From UBA6821 sp044236545 (GTDB taxonomy: Bacteria; Verrucomicrobiota; Verrucomicrobiia; Chthoniobacterales; UBA6821), in assembly GCA_044236545.1 (NCBI GenBank), contig JBIIGI010000039.1, positions 1 through 23,226 of the forward strand: a DNA stretch of 23,226 nt. The letters run 5' to 3'. The notes under the pieces were generated by a model, which was given only the letters and a program-made list of their open reading frames with translations, was not told the origin of the DNA and made no database searches. Shown piece by piece: positions 1 through 6,567 of this stretch; the first letter of the stretch is position 1; every line of letters starts with the position of its first letter. The translations under genes and the position numbers were made by a program.

Positions 1-25
1 GGTGAAGCTCATCATCGGGCAGGCG

Positions 26-682
26 TCATTTTCCGGCCGGGCCGAGTTCCTGTAGGGTCCCTAGGCGGGAGAGTACGGCGGCGATCACCCCGTCGAGGTC
101 GAGATGCGTCGTGTCGATGACGACGGCGCCTTCGGGAACCTTGAGCGGTGCCGTGGCGCGGGTGGAATCCAGCCTGTCGCGTTCGGCGACGGAATCGACG
201 GCCCCTTCCCTGGCCCGGCGACGGGCGCGTTCCTCGGGGGAGGCGTCGAGATAAAACTTGTAGGGTGTCGCGGGGAAGACGACCGAGCCGATGTCGCGTC
301 CCTCCATCACGAGGTCCCGGGATCCGGCGAGTGCGCGGAGGTCGGCATTGATCAGGTCGCGGACGACGGAAAATGCCGCCAGTTTCGAGACCATCGCGGC
401 AACCTCCGGTTCGGAGAGGTGGGGGGTGGCATCCTGCCCGTCCAGATGAAGGGAAACGCCCGATCCCGATTCCACGACACCGAGCCTACGGCCGCGGATC
501 CACGCCTCCACGGCCTCCACATGGTCGCCGGCGATCCCGTCGCGGACGGCACCCCAGGCCATGGCTCGGTAGAAATGCCCGGAGCTGACGAAAAGAAAGC
601 CGAGCGCCGAGGCGACGCCGCGGGAGACGCTGCTCTTGCCGGAAGCAGCCGGGCCGTCGATGGCGATGACTCGTCCCGGCAT
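26..682 (-). CDS. cmk: Cytidylate kinase (CMP/dCMP kinase)
   Basis: Phosphorylates CMP and dCMP to the diphosphates in the cytoplasm. The 218-residue product has the usual bacterial length. Its N-terminus carries a P-loop (GPAASGKSS, about residues 10-18). The family motif GRDIGSVVFP lies near residue 128, and an arginine-rich lid (EERARRRARE) follows. The start is ATG at 682, only 3 bp after the aroA stop, so it is almost certainly the distal gene of the lipoprotein-tyrA-aroA-cmk operon. The tyrA-aroA-cmk order recurs in several bacterial phyla, often followed by rpsA. Only 25 bases remain in the window downstream, so the next gene cannot be identified. No terminator is visible after the stop. 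Confidence 0.96.
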   Translation of the reverse strand: MPGRVIAIDGPAASGKSSVSRGVASALGFLFVSSGHFYRAMAWGAVRDGIAGDHVEAVEAWIRGRRLGVVESGSGVSLHLDGQDATPHLSEPEVAAMVSKLAAFSVVRDLINADLRALAGSRDLVMEGRDIGSVVFPATPYKFYLDASPEERARRRAREGAVDSVAERDRLDSTRATAPLKVPEGAVVIDTTHLDLDGVIAAVLSRLGTLQELGPAGK

Positions 683-685
683 GGG

Positions 686-1993
686 TCAGCCTTTCAGGAC
701 GCTCTCAAGCGTTGCCCCGAAGGTCGGGTAGGAAGTGGCCACGCACTCAACCTTCTCGATCACGGTTTCGCCCTCGGCAAAGAGTCCCGCGATCGCGAAG
801 GCCATGGCGATGCGGTGATCGTGGAAGCACTGGAGGGTGGCGCCGTGGAGCGGATGCCCTCCCTCGATCTCCATCCCGTCCTCGGTCTCGGTGACCTTTG
901 CTCCCATGGCCCGTAGGTTGCCGGCCACGGCGGCGATGCGGTCGGTCTCCTTGACGCGGAGTTCCTTGGCATCGCGGATGATGGTTTTGCCTTGGGCGAG
1001 CGCCCCCGCCACCGCGAGCACGGGAAGTTCGTCGATGACATTCGGAATCTCGGCCCCGGCGATCACGGTGCCGGTCAGCTTCCTTCCCTTCACGACGATC
1101 GTGCCGGAGGGTTCAGCAGCCTTCGGGTCGGAGATCGTGGTCGTGATGTCGGCACCCATGCGACGGAGCACCGAGATGATGCCGACGCGGGTGGGGTTGA
1201 GTCCCACACCCTGCATGGTGATTTCGGAACCCTCCTTGGCGGCTCCGGCGACCAGCCAGAACGCGGCGCTCGAGATGTCGCCCGGCACCGCGAAGTCGCG
1301 GGCCTTGAGTCGCTGGGGCCCCTTCAGGGAGATGAGGCGTCTGCCATCGGCATCGGCTTCCCCGAGATCCAGAGTCACGCCGAATTCCTGAAGCATCCGC
1401 TCGGTGTGGTCGCGGCAGGCGGCCGGCTCCACGACGCTGGTCTCACCCTCGGCGGAGAGTCCGGCCAGCAGGATGGCGCTCTTCACCTGGGCGCTCGCGA
1501 CCGGCATCTCGTAGGAGAGGGGCCTGAGCTTGCCGCCCTCGACGACAAGGGGAGGGCGGCCCTCACCCCCCTCGGCGGTGAAGCGGCCTCCCATCTCGGT
1601 GAGCGGCTTGATGATGCGTCCCATGGGACGCTTCGATAGCGAGGCGTCGCCGGTCATGCGGCTGCGGATCGGTTGGGAGGCGACGATGCCCGAGAGCAGG
1701 CGCATCGTGGTGCCGGAGTTGCCGCAGTCGACGTCGCCGTCGGGTTGGGAGAGACGGCCGCCGGTTCCGTTGACGACGAAGGTGCCCTTGCCCGTGTGCT
1801 CGATCTTCGCGCCGAGGGCGCGCATGGCGCCGACGGTGGAGAGGCAGTCCTCGGCCTCGAGAAATCCGGTGATGGTGCTGGTCCCCTCGGCCAGGGAGGC
1901 GAACATGGCGCTGCGGTGCGACATGCTCTTGTCCCCGGGAACAGTGATCTCGGTGCGGATGGGGCCGCAGGCCCTGACGGAAAATGTTTTCAT
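686..1993 (-). CDS. aroA: 3-phosphoshikimate 1-carboxyvinyltransferase (EPSP synthase)
   Basis: Transfers enolpyruvate from PEP to shikimate-3-phosphate, the sixth shikimate-pathway step. The 435-residue protein begins at ATG 1993. The reading frame stays open upstream through tyrA, but that extension is arginine/proline-rich shadow sequence, and family homology starts at MKTFSV. Visible motifs are GDKS (20-23), SGTTMRLL (93-100), RPMGR (122-126), SAQVK (167-171), RDHTE, and KETDR near the C-terminus. SAQVK together with RDHTE resembles class II EPSP synthases (Bacillus and CP4 type), a class with many glyphosate-tolerant members; tolerance itself is not shown. It lies 35 bp after tyrA and 3 bp before cmk. 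Confidence 0.96.
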   Translation of the reverse strand: MKTFSVRACGPIRTEITVPGDKSMSHRSAMFASLAEGTSTITGFLEAEDCLSTVGAMRALGAKIEHTGKGTFVVNGTGGRLSQPDGDVDCGNSGTTMRLLSGIVASQPIRSRMTGDASLSKRPMGRIIKPLTEMGGRFTAEGGEGRPPLVVEGGKLRPLSYEMPVASAQVKSAILLAGLSAEGETSVVEPAACRDHTERMLQEFGVTLDLGEADADGRRLISLKGPQRLKARDFAVPGDISSAAFWLVAGAAKEGSEITMQGVGLNPTRVGIISVLRRMGADITTTISDPKAAEPSGTIVVKGRKLTGTVIAGAEIPNVIDELPVLAVAGALAQGKTIIRDAKELRVKETDRIAAVAGNLRAMGAKVTETEDGMEIEGGHPLHGATLQCFHDHRIAMAFAIAGLFAEGETVIEKVECVATSYPTFGATLESVLKG

Positions 1994-2028
1994 GAAATGG
2001 TTCTCTGTGTTCTCGGATCTCTGAGGGT

Positions 2029-2946
2029 TCAGGGCTTTTCCTCCGGAGGAGGCAGCGGGAGAGAATCGCGATGCTGCTTTGCCCTGGCCAAAAAATCGAG
2101 GAGTGAGTCGGGATTTTCGTCGCCGAGGGCGGTCGCCATCGAACCGAGCAGCTTCGACATCTCGCGCAGGGCCGCGGCGACTTCCGTGCGGTTTTCCGTC
2201 AGGATGCCCGTCCAGAGAACCGGATCGCTCGCGGCGACGCGGGTGGCGTCGCGGAAGCTGCCCCCCGCGAGGCGCTGGGATCCCGCCGGAAGCGTGTCGA
2301 GGACAAGGTTCACCAGCGCGAAGGCCAGGGCGTGCGGCAGGTGACTGATCCGCGCGACGAGCCGGTCGTGCTCCGGTGGGCTCATCGTTGTCACCGAGCA
2401 CCCCAGCTCCTTCCAGAATCCACAGACGACTTGCAGGCTGGCGGCATCGCTTCCCCGAGTCGGGGTGATCAGGCAGGGGGCTCCTGTAAAAAGATCGGCC
2501 CTTGCCGCCGCCAGGCCGGAGCGCTCGCTCCCCGCCATCGGATGCGCGCCGATAAAGCGGCTTCCCAGGAGCGGTTCGAGTTGCTCCACGACGCAGGCCT
2601 TCACGCTTCCGGCATCGGTAACGACGGCCGAGGGTGAAAGTCCCGATGCCATGGCTGCGGCGAGTTCCTTCATGCTTCCGACCGGCGTGCAGAGAACGGC
2701 AATGTCAGCGCCGCTCACGGCGGCCGCGGGATCGGTCTCCACGGAGTCGGCAATCCCGCGCTGCAGGAGTTCGGCAAGTTGTGCCGGACGGCGACCCCAG
2801 ATGGAGATCCTAGTCCCGGGGCTCCTGTCACGGAGGGCCAGGGCAACGGAGCCGCCGATCAGTCCGGGGCCGAAAACCGCGACGCCCCCAAGAGGGGTGG
2901 CCCGGGCCTCCTCCGTGGCGCTCGCGGTGCTTTGCAGAACGCTCAA
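2029..2946 (-). CDS. tyrA: Prephenate (or arogenate) dehydrogenase
   Basis: Oxidatively decarboxylates prephenate (or arogenate) toward tyrosine using NAD(P). The 305-residue protein has an N-terminal Rossmann motif (FGPGLIGGS, about residues 25-33), VTDAGSVK, the substrate-site block FIGAHPMAGSERSG, and HDRLVARISHLPHALAF. The C-terminal helical domain fits the TyrA family. There is no ACT or chorismate-mutase domain. The only usual start codon in frame is TTG at 2946, 10 bp after the lipoprotein stop. No ATG or GTG lies before the Rossmann motif, so a TTG start is inferred. Prephenate versus arogenate specificity cannot be read from the sequence. It feeds from the same chorismate branch as aroA downstream. 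Confidence 0.92.
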   Translation of the reverse strand: MSVLQSTASATEEARATPLGGVAVFGPGLIGGSVALALRDRSPGTRISIWGRRPAQLAELLQRGIADSVETDPAAAVSGADIAVLCTPVGSMKELAAAMASGLSPSAVVTDAGSVKACVVEQLEPLLGSRFIGAHPMAGSERSGLAAARADLFTGAPCLITPTRGSDAASLQVVCGFWKELGCSVTTMSPPEHDRLVARISHLPHALAFALVNLVLDTLPAGSQRLAGGSFRDATRVAASDPVLWTGILTENRTEVAAALREMSKLLGSMATALGDENPDSLLDFLARAKQHRDSLPLPPPEEKP

Positions 2947-2956
2947 GAGGCGGGTA

Positions 2957-3373
2957 TCAGGGAACGAGGAAGATCTTGCCCGAGTAGGGATCCTTCACCT
3001 CGGAGCCGGGCGGGAATCCGCGCACATCGACGTAGCCCGCCGTTTGGGAATGGGGGCTGGTCACGAAACCCGGCTTGCCGGGGACCGGCGTGCCGTAGGG
3101 GAGGTCACGCGGGGCTGCGACCGGGACGGGTGTCGGCGTGGCAAAGGGATTGGCAGTGCCGGTAACGGCAGAGTTCAACATGCCATTGGTGTCGGAGAGA
3201 GCAGGATCGGGGGAGGGACTGGGCGAGGCGTCGGCCGTGAACTGGGTGTCGTCGGCGATCGTCGAGGCGCCGGCGTTGGCGGGTTTTTTCTTCGGCTGGG
3301 GAGCCTCGTTGTCGGCGCATCCCGCAATGAGAAGGATCGCGAGGAGTGAAAGGAGGCGGAGTGTCGGGTTCAT
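2957..3373 (-). CDS. Small proline/serine-rich lipoprotein of unknown function
   Basis: The 138-residue protein has a lipoprotein signal peptide: a short basic N-terminus, a leucine-rich core, and the lipobox LIAGC with the lipidated Cys near residue 19. A low-complexity linker rich in Pro, Ser, Ala and Thr follows. A compact C-terminal segment (GYVDVRGFPPGSEVKDP, then YSGKIFLVP) looks like the only folded part. I do not recognise a named family. The ATG at 3373 is well placed for the signal peptide. It is the first gene of the operon running into tyrA (10 bp gap), although there is no evident functional link to aromatic amino acid synthesis. It is probably anchored in a membrane facing the periplasm. 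Confidence 0.8.
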   Translation of the reverse strand: MNPTLRLLSLLAILLIAGCADNEAPQPKKKPANAGASTIADDTQFTADASPSPSPDPALSDTNGMLNSAVTGTANPFATPTPVPVAAPRDLPYGTPVPGKPGFVTSPHSQTAGYVDVRGFPPGSEVKDPYSGKIFLVP

Positions 3374-3670
3374 GGCAGGTGATGCACCTATGTTGATCTT
3401 TCATTTGCCGGTCAAATTCAAACGTTTTCCTCCGGAAGTCTGCTGAGGGGGGGAGCGGGGGGTTGTTACAAAAATGACGTTTGACGAATTTCTATTGCCA
3501 AAAACCAACTCTCGCAGCATAGCTAATCTTCGAAGTTCGATGATAGCGATTCAGGCAATGCAGGTTCCCCGCTGGTCGGGAGGACTGCTCCGAGTCCCCT
3601 CAGGTGAGCGGCAGGTGCATTCCAAGAAGAAGCCGTCAGCGTAACAGGAACCAACAAACACAAAGACAGT
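3374..3670. promoter_or_regulatory. Divergent intergenic region with structured leader of the RRM gene
   Basis: This 297-bp gap separates the divergent lipoprotein and RRM genes. It holds a G-rich tract (seven and six G separated by AGC, 3447-3462) and an AT-richer stretch with TTGACG (3481-3486) and TTGCCA (3495-3500) that may contain the plus-strand promoter. From about 3540 there is a long untranslated leader. AATGCA (3557-3562) can pair with TGCATT (3616-3621), enclosing a hairpin GGACT-gctccg-AGTCC (3582-3597). No close Shine-Dalgarno precedes the ATG at 3671; the nearest AGGA is about 21 bases upstream. No gene is convincing here. Regulatory function is inferred from length and structure only. 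Confidence 0.35.
3387..3415 (-). promoter_or_regulatory. Possible sigma70-type promoter of the lipoprotein-tyrA-aroA-cmk operon
   Basis: On the minus strand TTGACC (3415-3410) is followed after exactly 17 bases by CATAGG (3392-3387). The -35 matches 5 of 6 consensus bases and the -10 only 3 of 6. Transcription would begin about 7 bases before the ATG at 3373, giving an almost leaderless message. That is a weakness of the assignment, and the real promoter may lie further upstream. Confidence 0.25.
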
Positions 3671-4084
3671 ATGAAGTTATATATCGGGAATCTTCCCTTC
3701 TCAGCAACCGACGCCGATCTCCGCGAGGTCTTCGGCGCACACGGCACCGTTACTGATGCCATTGTCATGATGGATCGCACCACCGGCCGCTCACGCGGAT
3801 TCGGATTTGTCACCTTCAGCGCCCCCGAAGAGGGCAAGGCAGCGATCGCAGCCCTGAGCGGCGCCGACATGGGTGGCCGCAACCTCACCGTGAATGAAGC
3901 CCGTCCCATGGAGGATCGTCCCCGTGGTGGAGGCTACGGAGGCGGCGGAGGCGGCGGCTACCGTGGTGGTGGCGGCGGTGGATACCGCGGTGGTGGCGGC
4001 GGCAACCGTGGTGGTGGCGGTGGATACCGTGACCGTGACCGCGGTGGCTACGAGGACCGAGGGCCCCGTCAGGACTACCGCTAA
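3671..4084 (+). CDS. Glycine-rich RRM RNA-binding protein
   Basis: A 137-residue single-RRM protein. RNP2 is LYIGNL (3-8) and RNP1 is RGFGFVTF (42-49), with the conserved aromatic residues Tyr4, Phe44 and Phe46 for RNA stacking. The RRM ends near residue 80. It is followed by a tail of Gly runs with Tyr and Arg (GGGGYRGG-type repeats), ending RQDYR. This architecture matches bacterial Rbp proteins of cyanobacteria and other phyla, several of which are cold-induced or act on mRNA. The long leader without a clear Shine-Dalgarno and the two tandem terminators downstream suggest a monocistronic, post-transcriptionally controlled gene. The Gly tail is coded by GGT/GGC runs that could be slippage-prone. 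RNA targets are unknown. Confidence 0.93.
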   Translation: MKLYIGNLPFSATDADLREVFGAHGTVTDAIVMMDRTTGRSRGFGFVTFSAPEEGKAAIAALSGADMGGRNLTVNEARPMEDRPRGGGYGGGGGGGYRGGGGGGYRGGGGGNRGGGGGYRDRDRGGYEDRGPRQDYR

Positions 4085-4103
4085 GTCTCTAACAGACTTT
4101 TTT
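4083..4103 (+). terminator. Weak proximal terminator hairpin overlapping the RRM stop codon
   Basis: AAGTCT (4083-4088) pairs with AGACTT (4094-4099) around the loop CTAAC, and T residues run from 4098 to 4103. The hairpin starts inside the TAA stop codon (4082-4084). The six-base-pair stem is weak; the much stronger terminator immediately downstream probably does most of the work. Confidence 0.45.
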
Positions 4104-4107
4104 CAAG

Positions 4108-4142
4108 AAACGGCCCGGAGTAATCCGGGCCGTTTTTCTTTT
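4108..4142 (+). terminator. Strong rho-independent terminator after the RRM gene
   Basis: AAACGGCCCGGA (4108-4119) and TCCGGGCCGTTT (4124-4135) form a perfect 12-bp stem with a GTAA tetraloop, followed by a T-rich tract to about 4142. This is a textbook intrinsic terminator for the plus strand. The opposite strand also reads A-rich/T-rich around the stem, so bidirectional action is possible. Confidence 0.93.
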
Positions 4143-4144
4143 TA

Positions 4145-4516
4145 GTAGCAAAAAAATCCCAGGGTTGAGGGAAGTTTCGTGCAGGAGCTCAGAGTCACCT
4201 TTTTTTACTCTTTATCACAGAATTTGCATTGGGAATTCCTGAGATTATGGGAGGCGGCGTTAAAAGAGTTAAAAAGTGAAAATGTTACAACGTGGATCCG
4301 GGAGATCCCTGACCCGAGATTCGGGAGGGGAATGTCAGGGAAAGCGTTGTCAAAAGATGCCTGAATGAGTTTCATTCGGGCTCGGACTTCAGCACCTTGT
4401 AACCTTTTAACGGTGTAACGCTTTTAACCCTTCCGGGACTCACCACCCGGTTGAACCATCCAAACCGATTGTTGGCTGCCCAATTGCAAAATCCGGATTC
4501 ATTTTCCTTCTGCCTT
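4145..4516. other. AT-richer intergenic region with nested inverted repeats, no convincing gene
   Basis: This 372-bp gap lies between the RRM terminator and the end of pabB. It is visibly less GC-rich than its surroundings. Nested complementary segments are visible: ACAACG (4287-4292) with CGTTGT (4345-4350), TCCCTGAC (4306-4313) with GTCAGGGA (4334-4341), and inner CCGA (4314-4317) with TCGG (4321-4324). A separate 9-bp hairpin sits at 4360-4380, and CCGGG/CCCGG (4433-4450) follows. A 61-codon GTG-started frame (4179-4364) with a GAGGG upstream exists but lacks recognisable protein features. A structured RNA is possible; a decayed gene or a plain long 3' region are alternatives. Confidence 0.4.
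4353..4380 (-). terminator. Possible terminator downstream of pabB
   Basis: CCTGAATGA (4360-4368) pairs with TCATTCGGG (4372-4380) around a GTT loop, giving 9 base pairs including one G-T pair. Read on the minus strand the stem is followed by GCATCTTTTG, a short T-run. It lies about 135 bases beyond the pabB stop, so it could end that transcript. The T-run is short and offset, hence modest confidence. Confidence 0.4.
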
Positions 4517-5728
4517 TCACAGCCCCCGGGCCGCCTGCAGGATCCCTGCAGCCTTGTGAAGGGTCTCCTCCCACTCCTTGTCCGGATCGGAGTCTGCCGT
4601 GATGCCTGCGCCAACGTGAAACGAGGCCTCTCCGTCGCGAATCACCACCGTGCGGATGGCGATGTTGAACTGACTCTCCCCGTTATAGCCGAAATACCCG
4701 ATCGCCCCGGTGAAGAGGCCGCGCGGAACCGGTTCGAGTTCGCGGATGATTTCGAGGGCGCGTTTTTTTGGAGCCCCGGAAATCGATCCTCCAGGAAAGC
4801 AGGCGGCCATTGCCCCGACCTGCGAGATGTCCTGCCGGAGTTCCCCCTCCACCGTTGAGACGAGATGGAAGACCTGCGCGTAGCGCTCCAGATGGAGCAG
4901 TTGCGTGGCGGACACGCTCCCATACTCGCAGATGCTGCCCAGATCGTTGCGTTCCAGATCGGTGATCATTACCAGTTCCGCGATTTCCTTGGGCGAGGTC
5001 TTCAACTCGAAGGCTTCTCGTTCGTCCTCCTCCGGATCGCGTTTTCTCGGACGGGTTCCCTTGATCGGGCGCGTCGAGATGCGTCGCCCGCTCATCTTGA
5101 GGAAACACTCCGGGGAACTGGAGAGCACGGTCTCGTCTCCGAGTTGGAGAAAAGCGGAGTGCGGGGCGGGAGATGCTTCGCGAAGGGCCAGGTAGAGAGG
5201 CCAGGGATCCCCGCCGAACGGTGCTGAAAAACGGTGAGCCAGACAGACCTGATAAATATCGCCCGCAGCCACATATTCCTGAGCCCGCCGCGCCATCCGA
5301 AGGTAATCACCCCGCTCCATCTCGGGGAGGAAGTCCGGCACCGTGCCCATTCTGTCGGAAGCGTCCCCGGAAACTTCCTTCCCGGGCGCCGGGCACGCCG
5401 GCGGGTCACCCAGCCATCCCTCCGTCGCATGGAGCAGCGGTTGATCGTAGAATCCGAAACGGAAGGAACCGTCGAAGCGAAAGTAGCCGATCGCGGCCCC
5501 ATCGGGGGTTCCGAGATCGGGTGAAGGACGCTTTCTTCGATCCAGTTCCTCCTCCAGTTGATGCCACTCGCCGGAACATCCTTCAAGGATGAGGTCGGGT
5601 TCGCTAGCGAGCAGGGAGAGTCCGGAATTCTCGGAGGAGGAGTCAAGCCAGACAAAACCGCTCCGCTCCCGCCAGATGGCCGCGAGTTCGGCGGGGGAAG
5701 GTGAAACGTCGTTGCGGGTCGGGTGCAT
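4517..5728 (-). CDS. pabB: Aminodeoxychorismate synthase component I
   Basis: Converts chorismate plus ammonia to 4-amino-4-deoxychorismate, the first step toward p-aminobenzoate and folate. The 403-residue chorismate-binding protein contains PIKGTRPR (221-228), MITDLERNDLG (254-264) and FPGGSISGAPKKRA. Lys223 in PIKGT is the nucleophile typical of PabB, where anthranilate synthase TrpE has Ala (PIAGT), so PabB is preferred. A start at ATG 5728 is chosen because GGAGG lies 13 bases upstream; GTG 5764 and ATG 5761 in the same frame lack a ribosome site. No PabA glutaminase or PabC lyase is adjacent. It shares a 102-bp divergent region with the exported protein at 5831. Confidence 0.9.
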   Translation of the reverse strand: MHPTRNDVSPSPAELAAIWRERSGFVWLDSSSENSGLSLLASEPDLILEGCSGEWHQLEEELDRRKRPSPDLGTPDGAAIGYFRFDGSFRFGFYDQPLLHATEGWLGDPPACPAPGKEVSGDASDRMGTVPDFLPEMERGDYLRMARRAQEYVAAGDIYQVCLAHRFSAPFGGDPWPLYLALREASPAPHSAFLQLGDETVLSSSPECFLKMSGRRISTRPIKGTRPRKRDPEEDEREAFELKTSPKEIAELVMITDLERNDLGSICEYGSVSATQLLHLERYAQVFHLVSTVEGELRQDISQVGAMAACFPGGSISGAPKKRALEIIRELEPVPRGLFTGAIGYFGYNGESQFNIAIRTVVIRDGEASFHVGAGITADSDPDKEWEETLHKAAGILQAARGL

Positions 5729-5788
5729 CAAAAAGTGGCGCCCTCCGGCACCTCTTGCCATCACGGCTCATTTTTGGTTGCTTTGCAA

Positions 5789-5807
5789 GGTTCCGGCTTC
5801 CGGAACC
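5789..5807. promoter_or_regulatory. Perfect inverted repeat between pabB and the exported-protein gene
   Basis: GGTTCCGG (5789-5796), spacer CTT, CCGGAACC (5800-5807): 8-bp arms with no mismatch, in the middle of the 102-bp divergent promoter region. TTGCAA lies immediately upstream on the plus strand. It could be an operator shared by both genes or a transcript hairpin. No T-run follows on either strand, so an intrinsic terminator is unlikely. Confidence 0.45.
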
Positions 5808-5830
5808 ATGTTGCCAACTTTTCCCCACCC

Positions 5831-6547
5831 ATGAAATTCCGATCTGTTTTCCTACGCACCGCGAGCTTTCTTCTGACCCTTTTCGGCGTTTTTATCACTC
5901 ACCTGGCCGCGCAGGATCAACCCGCTTCCGAAGTGCCGCTCCAGATCCAGGAGAATGAAGCACTGGCCCCATCTCCTGCCGAGGGGCAGGGTGCGGCGAT
6001 TCCAACCCCCGGTGAACCGCCGGCTCCCGCGGCCGATTCCGGCATGGGTTCCACGGGCCAGAATCCTCCCGCCAGCGACCCCAATTCCCTGATTCCGCCA
6101 CCCGCCGAACCAGAACAGCCCTCGCCGATCAACGCGGCCGGCAACGAGGAGAAGCAGCGTCAGGAACAAAAGGAACGCTACTACGCGGTGAAGGTGAAGG
6201 CCGACAAGGAGGATGACCTCGCTTCACTCATCGCCAGGAGCGAAAAAGCCGGGAGTGACGAGTCCAAGAGGCAGGCTCTCCGCTCCTATTACGACCTGCT
6301 TGCCAAGCGGATGAAAAAGCTCGACCCATCGCTCTCCGAGTGGATCGACACCATGCATGCCGCGTACCTCCGCCGCCTCGCGCAGGTACGCGTCGAACCG
6401 ACCATCCCCGTCAATCCACCACCTGTTCCCGATCAGGCGGCTGCGACTCCGAAAAAGAAAGCGAAAGTTTCCGACGCGAACGCCGATCAGACTGAAGCCA
6501 AACCGACGCCCTCCCCCGTCGCCAAAAAGAAGAAGGTCCAGCAGTAA
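5831..6547 (+). CDS. Exported proline-rich protein of unknown function
   Basis: The 238-residue protein begins with a classical signal peptide: Lys/Arg near the start, a hydrophobic core of about residues 11-22, and a likely signal peptidase I site after HLAA near residue 27. A Pro/Ala/Glu-rich disordered segment follows to about residue 105. A charged region (about 110-190) rich in Lys, Arg, Glu and Leu is probably helical. A Pro/Lys-rich tail ends in KKKKVQQ. The reading frame extends upstream to 5723, but the signal peptide fixes the start at ATG 5831. I recognise no domain. It is probably periplasmic or cell-surface; the basic tail might bind polyanions or cell wall, which is inference. 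Confidence 0.75.
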   Translation: MKFRSVFLRTASFLLTLFGVFITHLAAQDQPASEVPLQIQENEALAPSPAEGQGAAIPTPGEPPAPAADSGMGSTGQNPPASDPNSLIPPPAEPEQPSPINAAGNEEKQRQEQKERYYAVKVKADKEDDLASLIARSEKAGSDESKRQALRSYYDLLAKRMKKLDPSLSEWIDTMHAAYLRRLAQVRVEPTIPVNPPPVPDQAAATPKKKAKVSDANADQTEAKPTPSPVAKKKKVQQ

Positions 6548-6567
6548 TCCCACGGGGACAGCGTGCA

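Noticed and set aside
1..25. Possible start of a downstream minus-strand gene (ATG at 15-13 or 12-10, reading M-M-S-F-T)
   Set aside because: Only about five codons are in the window and no ribosome site is clear, so no gene can be supported.
1994..2401. N-terminal extension of aroA
   Set aside because: It overlaps tyrA in another frame, is rich in Arg, Pro and Gly like a shadow frame, and EPSP synthase homology starts at ATG 1993.
4179..4364. 61-codon GTG-started plus-strand frame with an upstream GAGGG
   Set aside because: No recognisable protein features, the stop lies inside a hairpin, and the same bases form nested inverted repeats; noncoding is at least as likely.
4517..5728. Anthranilate synthase TrpE instead of PabB
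   Set aside because: The catalytic-loop motif is PIKGT with Lys, typical of PabB; TrpE has PIAGT.
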